From Bacteroidota bacterium (GTDB lineage: Bacteria; Bacteroidota; Bacteroidia; CAILMK01): a stretch of DNA of 35,725 nt. The stretch covers positions 1 to 35,725 of the forward strand of contig JABDEJ010000007.1 of assembly GCA_013287095.1 (NCBI GenBank), read 5' to 3'. The notes below the pieces were generated by a model that was given only the letters and a program-made list of their open reading frames with translations, was not told the origin of the DNA and did not search any database. Below, piece by piece: positions 25,981 to 34,250 of the stretch (within the stretch, counting starts at the first letter, position 1; each line of letters opens with the position of its first letter). The position numbers were made by a program, and so were the translations under genes.

Positions 25981-26432
25981 GGGAGGATATAGACAATTAC
26001 GAATTACGAATGGGCTGACGCGTTTGCAATTGGCTGATGGGGGATTGTATTCAAAAAATGATCAAAAAAGCGCGTCATTGCGCATGCTCATCCCTCGCAT
26101 TCTTGCCGCAATGAAGGCTATTAATACGTGTTTTACTTTAGGCAAGTCATCCCCCTGCCCCCTTCAAAGGGGGAGGCTGACGCGCTATAGTGTAACTATC
26201 AAACTCGTTTGCGAAGCCCAAATCATAAATTTCAAGCTTGTATTAAGATCTCTCGCTCCTTGAGTTCAGTCTGCTCTCGCAGAATGCTCGAGATGACAGG
26301 AGAGGATTATCAACACCCCCGCCCCCAATCCCGAAATTTAATCCACAATAAGGTGCATAATTAAAAGGGATGGAAACAGGCCGGTTGCAAAAAATAGCAT
26401 TAGTTTGGCCGTATGTAATTGGAGGTGGATAT
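25981..26432. other. Mosaic repeat-containing intergenic region
   Basis: About 450 bases without a gene. It holds aattacgaattacgaat (about 25994-26010), two copies of GGCTGACGCG (26013-26022 and 26175-26184), a CCCCCTT/AAGGGGG hairpin (26158-26173) and a stretch with agatctctcgctcc ... ctcgagatgacag (about 26247-26302). These are dispersed-repeat-like words of Bacteroidota intergenic DNA, and no coding signal is seen. Confidence 0.55.
26158..26173. repeat. CCCCCTT/AAGGGGG hairpin
   Basis: A 7-bp stem with a two-base CA loop (CCCCCTTCAAAGGGGG), immediately followed by GGCTGACGCG. Confidence 0.7.
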
Positions 26433-27029
26433 ATGATCATTAAAGACAGGATACGCAGTCGTTTCATAATCATCATGGTAATGATGATCGGGCTGGCTTC
26501 CTGTACGAGTTTAAAGAGTCCGTCTGCAGTCACCACCTCCAAAGAGAGCAGGGCAGAAGCCGCAAAAGACCAGGCGCTCATCAGCAAATACGAGCAGCTC
26601 ATCGGTGAGCCGATCAATATGCACAAGAGCCTCACCCTGTACAAGGCCATTGATAGCTGGATGAATACCCCCTATAAATACGGGTCAGGCGTGTGCCGGG
26701 CGGGCACTGATTGTTCGGGCTTTGTGTGCGGCATATATAAGGACGTGTATAACATTACATTAGACCGCTCTTCTGAAGATCAACTGGAGAAGGATGTGCA
26801 CCGCATCCCAAAGAACAAGCTCAAGGAGGGCGACCTGGTGTTTTTCAGGATAGAAGACGGCCATAAGGTGTCTCATGTGGGTTTGTACCTCGGCAACCAG
26901 AAGTTTGTGCACGCTTCTACCAAAAAGGGAGTTTGTATAGATGCACTGGATGATAAATATTACGAGCAGCATTTTAAGGCCGCAGGGCGGGTAAAAGCCG
27001 AACTGATGGCAGATAACAGGAGTGAATGA
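26433..27029 (+). CDS. NlpC/P60 family lipoprotein, cell-wall endopeptidase
   Basis: 198 residues from ATG 26433, chosen because GGAGGTGG (26421-26428) sits at ideal Shine-Dalgarno spacing, although the frame is open to 26370. A short hydrophobic leader ends in the lipobox LASC (C24), so the mature protein should be lipid-anchored. The NlpC/P60 domain (about 68-190) has catalytic C94 in GTDCSGFV, H148 in VSHVGLYLG and H160 in FVHASTKKGV, so it is predicted to cut peptide bonds in peptidoglycan stems. The stop overlaps the start of the J-domain gene as ATGA (27026-27029), an unexpected partner for a wall hydrolase. Confidence 0.93.
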   Translation: MIIKDRIRSRFIIIMVMMIGLASCTSLKSPSAVTTSKESRAEAAKDQALISKYEQLIGEPINMHKSLTLYKAIDSWMNTPYKYGSGVCRAGTDCSGFVCGIYKDVYNITLDRSSEDQLEKDVHRIPKNKLKEGDLVFFRIEDGHKVSHVGLYLGNQKFVHASTKKGVCIDALDDKYYEQHFKAAGRVKAELMADNRSE

Positions 27030-27460
27030 CATTTATAAACTATTATAAGGTTTTGGGGATCAAAGACTACGCATCGGTTGAGGACATAAAAAGGGCATAC
27101 CGGTCGCTTGCTTTCCGCTACCATCCTGACCATAACAAGGGCGGTACGCATGGGGAATCCCGGTTCAGGGAGATCAAAGAGGCGTACGAGACATTGACGG
27201 ATCCGTTGAAGCGGAAGCATTTCGATGCGGAGCTCCGGTCGCGGCTCACCTATTCGCCGGTGTATGGTTTCGGGAAGAGCGTGTCAATAAGTCCGGCCAT
27301 GAATTACGTGCCCGAACCCCACTCAGAAGCCGCTAAACCCGAAAACCCTAAAAAAACAGGATTTTGGAAACCTGTGGTATTGATTTTGATTACTATTGCA
27401 TTAATGTACCTGATCATGGATCCACCCCCATGGCTGGCAAATATATTTGGAAATAAGTAG
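27026..27460 (+). CDS. Membrane-anchored J-domain (DnaJ-like) protein
   Basis: 144 residues. The J-domain (about 4-68) has YYKVLGIKDYASVEDIKRAYRSLAFRYHPDHN with the HPD tripeptide needed to stimulate Hsp70 ATPase, then FREIKEAYETLTDPLKRKHFD. A linker rich in proline and charged residues follows, then one membrane helix (VVLILITIALMYLIM, about 122-136) near the C-terminus. There is no zinc finger or substrate-binding domain, so this is a class C J-protein tethered to the inner membrane with its J-domain in the cytosol. Its start overlaps the stop of the NlpC/P60 gene, so the two are translationally coupled. The client is unknown. Confidence 0.92.
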   Translation: MTFINYYKVLGIKDYASVEDIKRAYRSLAFRYHPDHNKGGTHGESRFREIKEAYETLTDPLKRKHFDAELRSRLTYSPVYGFGKSVSISPAMNYVPEPHSEAAKPENPKKTGFWKPVVLILITIALMYLIMDPPPWLANIFGNK

Positions 27461-27477
27461 TATACATGGTAAATTTG
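27446..27477 (+). promoter_or_regulatory. Perfect Bacteroidota promoter of the TPR gene
   Basis: TTTG (27446-27449), a 20-base spacer and TAAATTTG (27470-27477) match the Bacteroidota consensus exactly. The -33 element lies inside the last codons of the J-domain gene. Transcription would start about 12 bases before the ATG at 27495, giving the TPR-comA pair its own promoter. Confidence 0.7.
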
Positions 27478-27494
27478 CATAATCTAATAGCTTA

Positions 27495-28898
27495 ATGGAA
27501 GAATTTTCAAATGGATTTGACGAAGAAGGCAAAGATTTAGCCGTTCTTTATGAACAGCTTGAAAAAGAGAAGTCTCATATCTTTTTCGAGGCTGATGAGT
27601 ATGAAAATATCGTTGATTATTTTATAAACACGGGTCTTTATCAGAAGGCATTCCATGTCACCGAACACGCCATGGAGCAGCACCCGTTCTCCGCGACACT
27701 TCGCATTAAGAAAGCTCAGCTTTTGTGCCTGGACCAGAAACTCGACGAGAGCCTGGAACTCCTGGAGGAGGCTTTGCTGTATGAGCCTACCAACTACGAG
27801 ATATTCATGCAGATAGCCACGGTGTACGACGAAATGGAGCGCTACCCGGAAGCCATTGAGCAGTTTGAAAAGGCGCTCAACTATGGCATGAATGAGGATG
27901 AGATATTGCTATCACAGGCTTATGTATATGAGAACTGGGATAAGTTTGAAAATGCAGCGCGCAGCCTGGAGCAGGCCATTAAAATAAACCCTGATAATTT
28001 CCAGGCGATCTACGAACTGGCTTATTGTTACGATTACCTGGAACAACCTGATAAAAGCATTGAACTTTACCTGGATTATCTTGACAACAATCCCTATTCA
28101 TACAATGCATGGTTCAACCTGGGGCTGCTACACGCCCGGATGGAGGATTATGAAAAGGCGATAGAAGCCTACGACTATGCCAAGATCATCAATGAAGATT
28201 TCGGCCCTGTGTATTATAACATGGGCAATGTATATGTCCTGATGGGTGACTATGAAAAAGCTGCAGAAGCTTTTGAAAAGAACGTGATCCTGGATGGAAC
28301 CAATGCCTCAGTATATTGCCAGTTGGGCAACTGCTATAAATTCCTTGACAGATTTGACGACGCCCGCAAAGCTTTTGTGAAAGCGCTGGAACAGGACAAA
28401 GACAGTGCCGACGGATGGGCGGGATTGGGAGTGACCTATTACTTTGAAGATCAGCCACAAAAGGCAGTTAACTTTTTGAAAAAGGCTATTCGTCTTGACC
28501 CGAACCAGGACATGTACTGGTCTGACCTGGGACACTGCTATCTGGGCATGGATGATTATATCGCAGCTGAGGAAGCATATCATCACGCTTTGATGATGGA
28601 TGGCACCAATCTTGAATATCTGAGCGACTATGTATATGGTCTCTACATGAACGATAAGAACGAGCAGGCGCTCAATCTTTGCAAGGAACAGTTGCCTAAT
28701 TTCGATAACAGTCCTGAACTGATGATGATGATGGCAGGCCTGTATTATGAAAGCGGCCATGTAGGGCTTGCGGAAGACTACCTGATCGCGGCGCTCTCAT
28801 CAGATCCGGAATCTTACAAAGTGCTTTTCACCTATTTCTGGGAACTGGAAAACAATACGCATGTAGCCCAGATCATCCAGCTATACAAACAAGAATAA
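27495..28898 (+). CDS. Tetratricopeptide repeat protein
   Basis: 467-residue cytosolic protein made almost wholly of TPR units, about eleven of them from residue 40 to the end; typical ones are FQAIYELAYCYDYLEQPDKSIELYLDYLDNNP (split in two helices) and GPVYYNMGNVYVLMGDYEKAAEAFEKNV. It has no signal peptide, membrane helix or enzymatic domain, and the first 40 residues are acidic and helical. It probably acts as a protein-protein scaffold. It has its own promoter (27446-27477) and is followed 6 bases later by the phosphosulfolactate synthase gene, so they are co-transcribed. Confidence 0.92.
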   Translation: MEEFSNGFDEEGKDLAVLYEQLEKEKSHIFFEADEYENIVDYFINTGLYQKAFHVTEHAMEQHPFSATLRIKKAQLLCLDQKLDESLELLEEALLYEPTNYEIFMQIATVYDEMERYPEAIEQFEKALNYGMNEDEILLSQAYVYENWDKFENAARSLEQAIKINPDNFQAIYELAYCYDYLEQPDKSIELYLDYLDNNPYSYNAWFNLGLLHARMEDYEKAIEAYDYAKIINEDFGPVYYNMGNVYVLMGDYEKAAEAFEKNVILDGTNASVYCQLGNCYKFLDRFDDARKAFVKALEQDKDSADGWAGLGVTYYFEDQPQKAVNFLKKAIRLDPNQDMYWSDLGHCYLGMDDYIAAEEAYHHALMMDGTNLEYLSDYVYGLYMNDKNEQALNLCKEQLPNFDNSPELMMMMAGLYYESGHVGLAEDYLIAALSSDPESYKVLFTYFWELENNTHVAQIIQLYKQE

Positions 28899-28904
28899 GA
28901 GTAC

Positions 28905-29711
28905 ATGAATTTTAAACTGGAGCAAATCCCAGCCCGGACAGAGAAACCAAGGGATTCAGGCCTCACCATGGTAATGGATAAGGGTCTGAGCGTTCGGGAA
29001 ACGGAAGATTTTATCTCTGTGGCAGGGCCATATCTTGATATCGTGAAGCTTGGTTTTGGTTCGGCTTATGTAACGCCTCATCTTACACAGAAAATAAAGG
29101 TTTACCAGGACGCTGGCATCCCCGTTTACTTCGGTGGGACGCTGTTAGAGGCGTTTTTGGTGAGGAACCAGTTGGATGAATTCAAGCGTACCATAGACAG
29201 GTATAAAATTACCCATCTTGAGGTGTCAGATGGCGCTCTCGATATCCCACACGAAGAAAAATGCAAATTAATTGCGACATTTGCCAAAGATTATACCGTA
29301 CTCAGTGAGGTAGGCTCCAAAGATGCCGAAATTATCTTCGCTCCCTACAAGTGGATACAATTGATGAAAGATGAGCTTGCGGCAGGGTCATGGAAGGTAA
29401 TTGCAGAGGCCCGGGAGGCAGGGAATGTGGGTATTTTCAGGGGTACGGGCGAAGTACGCTCCGGCCTTATAGATGAGATACTTACGCAGGTTCCGGCCGA
29501 TAAAATTTTGTGGGAAGCGCCGAACAAAGCACAGCAGGTTTGGTTCATCAATTTGCTTGGCCCGAACGTGAATCTTGGCAACATCGCCTATAATGAAGTT
29601 ATACCCCTCGAAACGATCAGAATCGGCCTGAGAGCGGACACTTTTTTCAATTTTCTTGACCCTGAAAAATCACTCTACAAACAACAGGAACCAAGAAAAC
29701 CCCACCAGTAA
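28905..29711 (+). CDS. comA: Phosphosulfolactate synthase (ComA family)
   Basis: 268-residue (beta/alpha)8-type enzyme of the ComA family, whose founding members add sulfite to phosphoenolpyruvate to form (R)-phosphosulfolactate in archaeal coenzyme M synthesis. Family features seen are RDSGLTMVMDKGLSVRETEDF near the N-terminus (one short segment, RDSGLTMVMDKG, is the most telling), DIVKLGFGS, YFGGTLLEAFLVR, HLEVSDGALDIP, VLSEVGSKDAE and GIFRGTGEVRSGL. Length is normal. Bacteroidota do not make coenzyme M. A role in supplying sulfolactate or cysteate, for example for sulfonolipids, is inference. It pairs with the TPR gene, and no further coenzyme M-type genes (comB, comC) are in the window. 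Confidence 0.9.
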   Translation: MNFKLEQIPARTEKPRDSGLTMVMDKGLSVRETEDFISVAGPYLDIVKLGFGSAYVTPHLTQKIKVYQDAGIPVYFGGTLLEAFLVRNQLDEFKRTIDRYKITHLEVSDGALDIPHEEKCKLIATFAKDYTVLSEVGSKDAEIIFAPYKWIQLMKDELAAGSWKVIAEAREAGNVGIFRGTGEVRSGLIDEILTQVPADKILWEAPNKAQQVWFINLLGPNVNLGNIAYNEVIPLETIRIGLRADTFFNFLDPEKSLYKQQEPRKPHQ

Positions 29712-29817
29712 TCGCGACATTTGAGAAGTCGGATTTAGGGTTGACAGGAACTACAATTTTAATAACAAGGGGAAAGGGGAAATGTTGTGAAGCTAACCAA
29801 AAAGTAGATTGGCAAAT
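29712..29817. other. Short convergent intergenic gap
   Basis: 106 bases between two convergent genes. I see no strong hairpin followed by a T-run, so no rho-independent terminator can be called. Confidence 0.4.
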
Positions 29818-30183
29818 TTATACTGAAGGCAAATGGCGGATTCTAACATTTGACTCTTCAAAAATTACAATAGCTCCTCCTATTAAAGATTCTTCAATTC
29901 TTGACCAGTTCAACTTTATTAAATTAAAGAAAATCAGAGGACTAATTTGATGTATCCGGAAAATAATAACTGACGGTTTATTTTCCCCAGAAAATACCAT
30001 GATAGTGCCAAAATCAAGATCGTGAGTAATAATTACTTCGCCACTTTGACGTGCAAAATCCACAATTTTTTCATCTGAAGAAGTACCCATTCCCAAGGAA
30101 ACGGCATGACGACAATTGTGGCCATCCTTTTCCAACAATGAAATCAACGAAGGCGTCATATTTACATCCAACAGGAAATCCAT
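29818..30183 (-). CDS. DUF5615 PIN-like protein, probable toxin
   Basis: 121 residues. The opening MDFLLDVNMTPSLISLLEKDGHNCRH carries the first acidic residue of a PIN-like fold (D6), and EVIITHDLDFGT supplies the D-x-D-F motif, both typical of DUF5615 proteins. These are regarded as toxin-side partners of DUF433 proteins and are predicted ribonucleases. The gene begins 2 bases after the stop of the DUF433 gene, the usual order. The C-terminus (AIVIFEESNVRIRHLPSV) also fits the family. Intact and of normal length. Confidence 0.88.
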   Translation of the reverse strand: MDFLLDVNMTPSLISLLEKDGHNCRHAVSLGMGTSSDEKIVDFARQSGEVIITHDLDFGTIMVFSGENKPSVIIFRIHQISPLIFFNLIKLNWSRIEESLIGGAIVIFEESNVRIRHLPSV

Positions 30184-30185
30184 CC

Positions 30186-30431
30186 TTACGCTGAATGTTT
30201 TACAGGGATAAAGGAATCCTGTAACATAGATGCAGAAAATGCGAGAGCTTCACTAATATCTTCATTTTCAAGAAAAGAAAATTCCTTGATCAATTGGGCC
30301 ACAGTCATTCCGCTTCCAAGGTAATCCAAAATGGAAGCCACAGGCATCCTGAAACCCCGGATAACGGGTTTGCCGGAACATACCTTCGGATCAACTGTAA
30401 TCCTGTTATATAGATAGTGCTGCATTTGCAT
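30186..30431 (-). CDS. DUF433 protein, probable antitoxin
   Basis: 81 residues, with the DUF433 pattern RITVDPKVCSGKPVIRGFRMPVASILDYL, then GMTVAQLIKEFSFLENEDISEALAFSA. The fold is a small helical DNA-binding-like domain, and such proteins precede DUF5615 toxins. Two in-frame ATG codons (30431 and 30425) are possible starts. A TATCTTTG -7-like element (30456-30463) lies 24 bases before the first one, but no clear -33 element is present. Confidence 0.88.
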   Translation of the reverse strand: MQMQHYLYNRITVDPKVCSGKPVIRGFRMPVASILDYLGSGMTVAQLIKEFSFLENEDISEALAFSASMLQDSFIPVKHSA

Positions 30432-30528
30432 ATTGTCTTTAAAACAAATTCAATTCAAAGATAATTCTTTTTTGAATTTTGGAATGATAACATGTTTGAT
30501 TGCATAAGGGCGCTTAAGTATAGCGGGG

Positions 30529-30557
30529 ATTGGAGATCACAATTTGTGATCTCCAAT
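30529..30557. repeat. 14-bp palindrome in intergenic region
   Basis: ATTGGAGATCACAA (30529-30542) pairs perfectly with 30544-30557 around a single base. It lies between the antitoxin promoter and the 3' end of the LysM gene. It could serve as a bidirectional structure or be a dispersed palindromic repeat; there is no long T-run. Confidence 0.8.
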
Positions 30558-30647
30558 TATTAATTTTAATGCTATTGGAAATCACTTTTCCCCTCACCAT
30601 TTCCTCGTTCCATTTCATATAATCTCTTACAAGATTTCAGAGCCAAA

Positions 30648-32243
30648 TCATTTCCCCACCTTCAAACTCTGCCCGATAGAAATCGAATTATCAGCCAGGC
30701 CATTCCAGTCTTTAAGCTGCTGTATGGTGATGTTGAACTTTTTGGAAATAGAATAAAGAGTATCGCCTGGCTTTACGACATATTGAGTTGAAGTATCTGA
30801 AGTAGATTGATTATCAATAGATTTATCAGGGTTGTCCTGCAGAATCTTAACCGGTTCCATATAGTTCTTAGGCCTGACGAGATAGATTTTAACACCTTCC
30901 GATATCCTTCCCATGATGTTGTTCCACTTGATGAGGGAATCATATCGAATACCATTATTCTTGGCGATGCCGTAGATGGTTTCTCCTTTCTGAGCGATAT
31001 GGTATTTGCCATTGACATCCGTTCCGTCAACGATAGGATATACAGGCTCAGCAGTCATCATCTTTACAGAGGAGTCGTTCTTTATTTTGCGCTTTGAAGG
31101 TGTGAAAAGAAAGCTGCTGTCTGAGTGAAGCTTATCGGCTGATTGAAAAATGCTTTTGACAGGTGAGGCAGGAGCTGCTTTAACATTATCAGAATCATTC
31201 GTTGGCGGACATTTGGCTTTAAAATCAGGTTTGGGCCCAGTTGCTGGTTCCGGAATAAGCATCACCCCTTTTCGAAGAACGATAGACCCAGGCCCTAAGA
31301 CAGCAGGTTTTGCGTCTCTCTTACGCTGCAGATTAAGAATGGCACCCGGAGCAGGTTCTTCGCCTTTTTTCATTCGGTTCCATTTGTAGAGCATACGTAG
31401 TTTAATGCCTTCATCCTGTGAGATATAATACATACCTTCTCCATCTTTAACTGTACGGAATTCATTCTCACCTTTCCTGTGTTTCGGTTTCAGGAAAAGG
31501 ATGGTTCCTGGTTTTAATCCCTCACGGGCACCGAGGTCATTATATACACGCAGTTCCCACCGCATCATATTGTGATCATCCGCGATAGTTCCATAAGTAT
31601 CGCCTGGCCGGATCACATAAGCAGGTATGCTCCTGAAAGTAAATGAGTTCTCACGTTCTTTCTGGGTGAGAAGAATATGATGCTCGGGTTCCTCTTGCCA
31701 TGCAATTGGAGGTGCTTTGGTATTGCCTATATCATATTGATAGAGATTGTACTTCTCAATTTTTTCGATCAGTTTTTCGGGATATTTGGGATTGGTAGCA
31801 TAGCCCGCCTGTTTGAGTCCGAAAGCCCAGGCCTTGTAATCAGTAGGATCTAGCTGTAATAGAAAAGCGTAGCGGGACTGGCATGTCAAAAAATTGGAAT
31901 GGTCCATATAGGAGTCTTCCACTCTATCATAAGCCCGGAAGCATTCCTGTAGCTCATCATCATCCACTTTTACGCTTCTGCCGCTCCAACCGGTCTTACA
32001 TTTGATTCCAAAGTGATTGTTATAAGGAGGTTTAGCCAGGAAACTGTTCCCGTTGCCGCTTTCAAATAATCCCTGGGCGAGGGTAATGCTGGCAGGGACG
32101 CCCGTGCGTTTCATTTCATCAATCGCGAGATTTTTATAGGTCAGGATATACTTTTCAGGGGTAATAAGAGTATCCTGGGCATAGCAGGTAATTTGGATGA
32201 ATACCAGGATCAGAAATAGAATACCGGGAAATTTTTTTGCCAT
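30648..32243 (-). CDS. Glucosaminidase with four LysM domains
   Basis: 531 residues from ATG 32243. A signal peptide (about 1-23, ending TCYAQ) is followed by a glucosaminidase/muramidase domain (about 28-175) with SITLAQGLFESGNGNSFLA, whose glutamate is the likely catalytic acid, and NNHFGIKCKTGW. Four LysM units follow: near 208-255 (YVIRPGDTYGTIADDHNM), near 265-310 (EFRTVKDGEGMYYISQDEG), near 418-465 (KYHIAQKGETIYGIAKNNG) and near 487-531 (TQYVVKPGDTLYSISKKFN). It should be secreted and bind and trim peptidoglycan. It starts 7 bases after the O-methyltransferase stop, so both share a transcript. Confidence 0.94.
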   Translation of the reverse strand: MAKKFPGILFLILVFIQITCYAQDTLITPEKYILTYKNLAIDEMKRTGVPASITLAQGLFESGNGNSFLAKPPYNNHFGIKCKTGWSGRSVKVDDDELQECFRAYDRVEDSYMDHSNFLTCQSRYAFLLQLDPTDYKAWAFGLKQAGYATNPKYPEKLIEKIEKYNLYQYDIGNTKAPPIAWQEEPEHHILLTQKERENSFTFRSIPAYVIRPGDTYGTIADDHNMMRWELRVYNDLGAREGLKPGTILFLKPKHRKGENEFRTVKDGEGMYYISQDEGIKLRMLYKWNRMKKGEEPAPGAILNLQRKRDAKPAVLGPGSIVLRKGVMLIPEPATGPKPDFKAKCPPTNDSDNVKAAPASPVKSIFQSADKLHSDSSFLFTPSKRKIKNDSSVKMMTAEPVYPIVDGTDVNGKYHIAQKGETIYGIAKNNGIRYDSLIKWNNIMGRISEGVKIYLVRPKNYMEPVKILQDNPDKSIDNQSTSDTSTQYVVKPGDTLYSISKKFNITIQQLKDWNGLADNSISIGQSLKVGK

Positions 32244-32250
32244 CAAAAAT

Positions 32251-32886
32251 TTAAACTTTTCGCATCACCATCAATCCATCACGCACCGGAACAAGCACAT
32301 TTTCAACACGTTCATCCGCCTGAACCTTATCATTAAAAGCCATAAGCGCTTTGGTTTCTTCATCCGGGTTTGGCTGAATAACTTTGCCGCTCCAGAGCAC
32401 ATTATCTGCAATAATATAGCCCCCCTGGCAAACTTTGTCTATGACAAGATCGAAATAATTGCTGTAGTTCTCTTTGTCAGCATCTATAAACACGAGATCA
32501 AACGCCATATCCAGCTTTGGTATTATCTCAATAGCATTTCCGATATGGTATTTAACTTTATCAATGATATGGGCCTTTTCGAAATAGGAGGTCACCATTG
32601 GCTTTAGTTCTTCGTTGATATCAATGGTATGGAGTTCTCCGGTTGGGGTCAGCCCTTCCGCAAGGCAAATGCCTGAATATCCGGTAAATGTGCCGATTTC
32701 CAATATCCTTTCAGGTTTGATCATCATGCTTAACATCCGCAAAACCTGGCCCTGCAGATGTCCTGATAACATCCTGGGTGATAATACTTTCTGATAGGTC
32801 TCCCTATTGAGTTCTTTGAGCACTGAATCTTCGTTTCGGGTATGTGCTTCAATGTAGGTTTCCAATTGTTCCGGTAAAAATTCCAT
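32251..32886 (-). CDS. SAM-dependent O-methyltransferase (PF01596 type)
   Basis: 211 residues with the compact catechol-O-methyltransferase-like fold: the AdoMet loop ILEIGTFTGYSGICLAEGL (about 61-79), the acidic strand LHTIDINEE, and metal-binding DADKENYSNYFD and ADNVLWSGKV, which supply the aspartates and asparagine that hold a divalent ion. Bacterial homologues act on phenolic compounds or, in TrmR, on tRNA wobble 5-hydroxyuridine; the substrate here is not settled by sequence. It is followed 7 bases later by the LysM glucosaminidase gene. Confidence 0.92.
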   Translation of the reverse strand: MEFLPEQLETYIEAHTRNEDSVLKELNRETYQKVLSPRMLSGHLQGQVLRMLSMMIKPERILEIGTFTGYSGICLAEGLTPTGELHTIDINEELKPMVTSYFEKAHIIDKVKYHIGNAIEIIPKLDMAFDLVFIDADKENYSNYFDLVIDKVCQGGYIIADNVLWSGKVIQPNPDEETKALMAFNDKVQADERVENVLVPVRDGLMVMRKV

Positions 32887-32926
32887 CGTAGTAGTATTTA
32901 AGGGTTTATAAGGTCTTTCCTTTTAT

Positions 32927-32959
32927 ACAGTCGTTGACTTTCCAAAAGTCAACGACTGT
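32927..32959. repeat. 15-bp palindromic hairpin downstream of M16 peptidase gene
   Basis: ACAGTCGTTGACTTT (32927-32941) pairs perfectly with 32945-32959 around CCA. It sits 19 bases beyond the M16 peptidase stop and 41 bases before the O-methyltransferase start. It is placed like a terminator or processing site within the gene cluster, but has no T-run on the minus strand. Confidence 0.85.
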
Positions 32960-32977
32960 GATGAATATGGGCGAAAT

Positions 32978-34222
32978 TTAGTTTTTTTCCTGTTCATAAA
33001 CGAGACTTGAAAGACGTTCAACAGCCAAAACTTCATTGCTGATTTCCTGCAGTTCTAAAGCAGTGATTTTTTCTATTTCCTTGATATAATCTTTAAATCC
33101 AATCACTTTTCCATAATCAAGTACGCTACGGGCCTGGTGTTGGGCATGCATGCCATTATTTTCCACAATTTGAGCCATCTGCCCAATGAGCTGTATCTTA
33201 GACTGGTTCAATTGTTTATCTGTAAATTTTACATCGCGCATCTTTTTCAGTTCCTTGTAAACAATATCCGTACAGCGGCGCACATTCTTTTGGTCTGCAC
33301 CAAAATAAATGGTGAAAACCCCGGCATCCTGGTATGTTGAATAGTGCGAACTGATATTATAAACCAGTGCATGCTTTTCCCTTACTTCCATGTTGAGGCG
33401 GGTGCTCATGCCACCTGCACCGAGGATATTATTTATAAGAGCCATTCCAAAACGTTTCGGTTCGTAACCGGAATAAGCCCGGCAACCGATAATAACATGG
33501 CTCTGCGCAAAATCCTTTTCTTTTTTTACAGCAAATTGAGGCTGCATAATAGGAGATTCTCTAATACTCTCATCCACAGGAAGAATATTCATTTTTTCCA
33601 CAAACCGTTTCCCGAGACTTTCGGCCTGGTTTCGCGTCAGGTCTCCAACAATTGATAATATAATTTTATCCGCGGAATAATGGGTATTTATAAAATCTTT
33701 AATTTTTACCCGGTTTAAAGCATTGACTGTTTCTTTAGTCCCTAATATATTGTAACCCAGGGGATGTTTCCCAAAAATATAGGTATAGAATTCATCATAG
33801 ATACTCTCATCCGGGCTGTCATCGTACATGTCGATCTCTTCGAGAATGACTTTTTTTTCTTTTAGTAATTCTTTCTCAGGAAAAACAGAATTAAAAGTGA
33901 TATCGGACAATAAATCAACCGAACGCGCAGCGTATTGTTTCAGGCTCGAAGCATAATAACAGGTTTTTTCCCTTGTGGTGTAGGCATTTAGTTCGCCCCC
34001 CACATTTTCAATTCGGCGCAGGATATGGTGGGATTTTCTTTTGGAAGTACCTTTAAAAACAGTATGTTCTATGAAATGGGCGACACCATTATTCTCATCA
34101 TTTTCATCCCGGCTTCCGGCATTGATCATAAAACCGCAATGCACAATTTCAGAGTGTTTTACCTGCATGTGCACAATGCGGACACCGTTAGCCAAAGGAA
34201 TAATATGCTGGTTGTCCATCAT
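32978..34222 (-). CDS. M16 family (pitrilysin/insulinase-like) zinc peptidase
   Basis: 414 residues when started at ATG 34222 or 34219 (MMDNQHIIPLANGVRI); the frame is open to 34315 but that would overlap the upstream gene. The inverted zinc motif HxxEH is seen in VAHFIEHTVFKGTSKR (H48, E51, H52), with the third ligand expected in LEEIDMYDDSPDE. NVGGELNAYTTREKTCYYA and HPLGYNILGT are family landmarks of the M16B, processing-peptidase-like type, and the second half is the inactive lobe. It is cytosolic or periplasmic; no clear signal peptide is visible. It lies 28 bases downstream of the pterin dehydratase gene, likely in one transcript. Confidence 0.93.
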   Translation of the reverse strand: MMDNQHIIPLANGVRIVHMQVKHSEIVHCGFMINAGSRDENDENNGVAHFIEHTVFKGTSKRKSHHILRRIENVGGELNAYTTREKTCYYASSLKQYAARSVDLLSDITFNSVFPEKELLKEKKVILEEIDMYDDSPDESIYDEFYTYIFGKHPLGYNILGTKETVNALNRVKIKDFINTHYSADKIILSIVGDLTRNQAESLGKRFVEKMNILPVDESIRESPIMQPQFAVKKEKDFAQSHVIIGCRAYSGYEPKRFGMALINNILGAGGMSTRLNMEVREKHALVYNISSHYSTYQDAGVFTIYFGADQKNVRRCTDIVYKELKKMRDVKFTDKQLNQSKIQLIGQMAQIVENNGMHAQHQARSVLDYGKVIGFKDYIKEIEKITALELQEISNEVLAVERLSSLVYEQEKN

Positions 34223-34250
34223 GGTGGATTGAATCTTTAAGAAAAGTTGT

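Noticed and set aside
24320..26432. Intact mobile element around fic and the ORF6N relic
   Set aside because: No transposase, integrase, terminal inverted repeats or target duplications could be found; only a relic and dispersed repeats are visible.
29741..29950. 69-codon plus-strand ORF downstream of comA
   Set aside because: More than half is antisense to the DUF5615 gene, which has clear family motifs; the remainder has no support.
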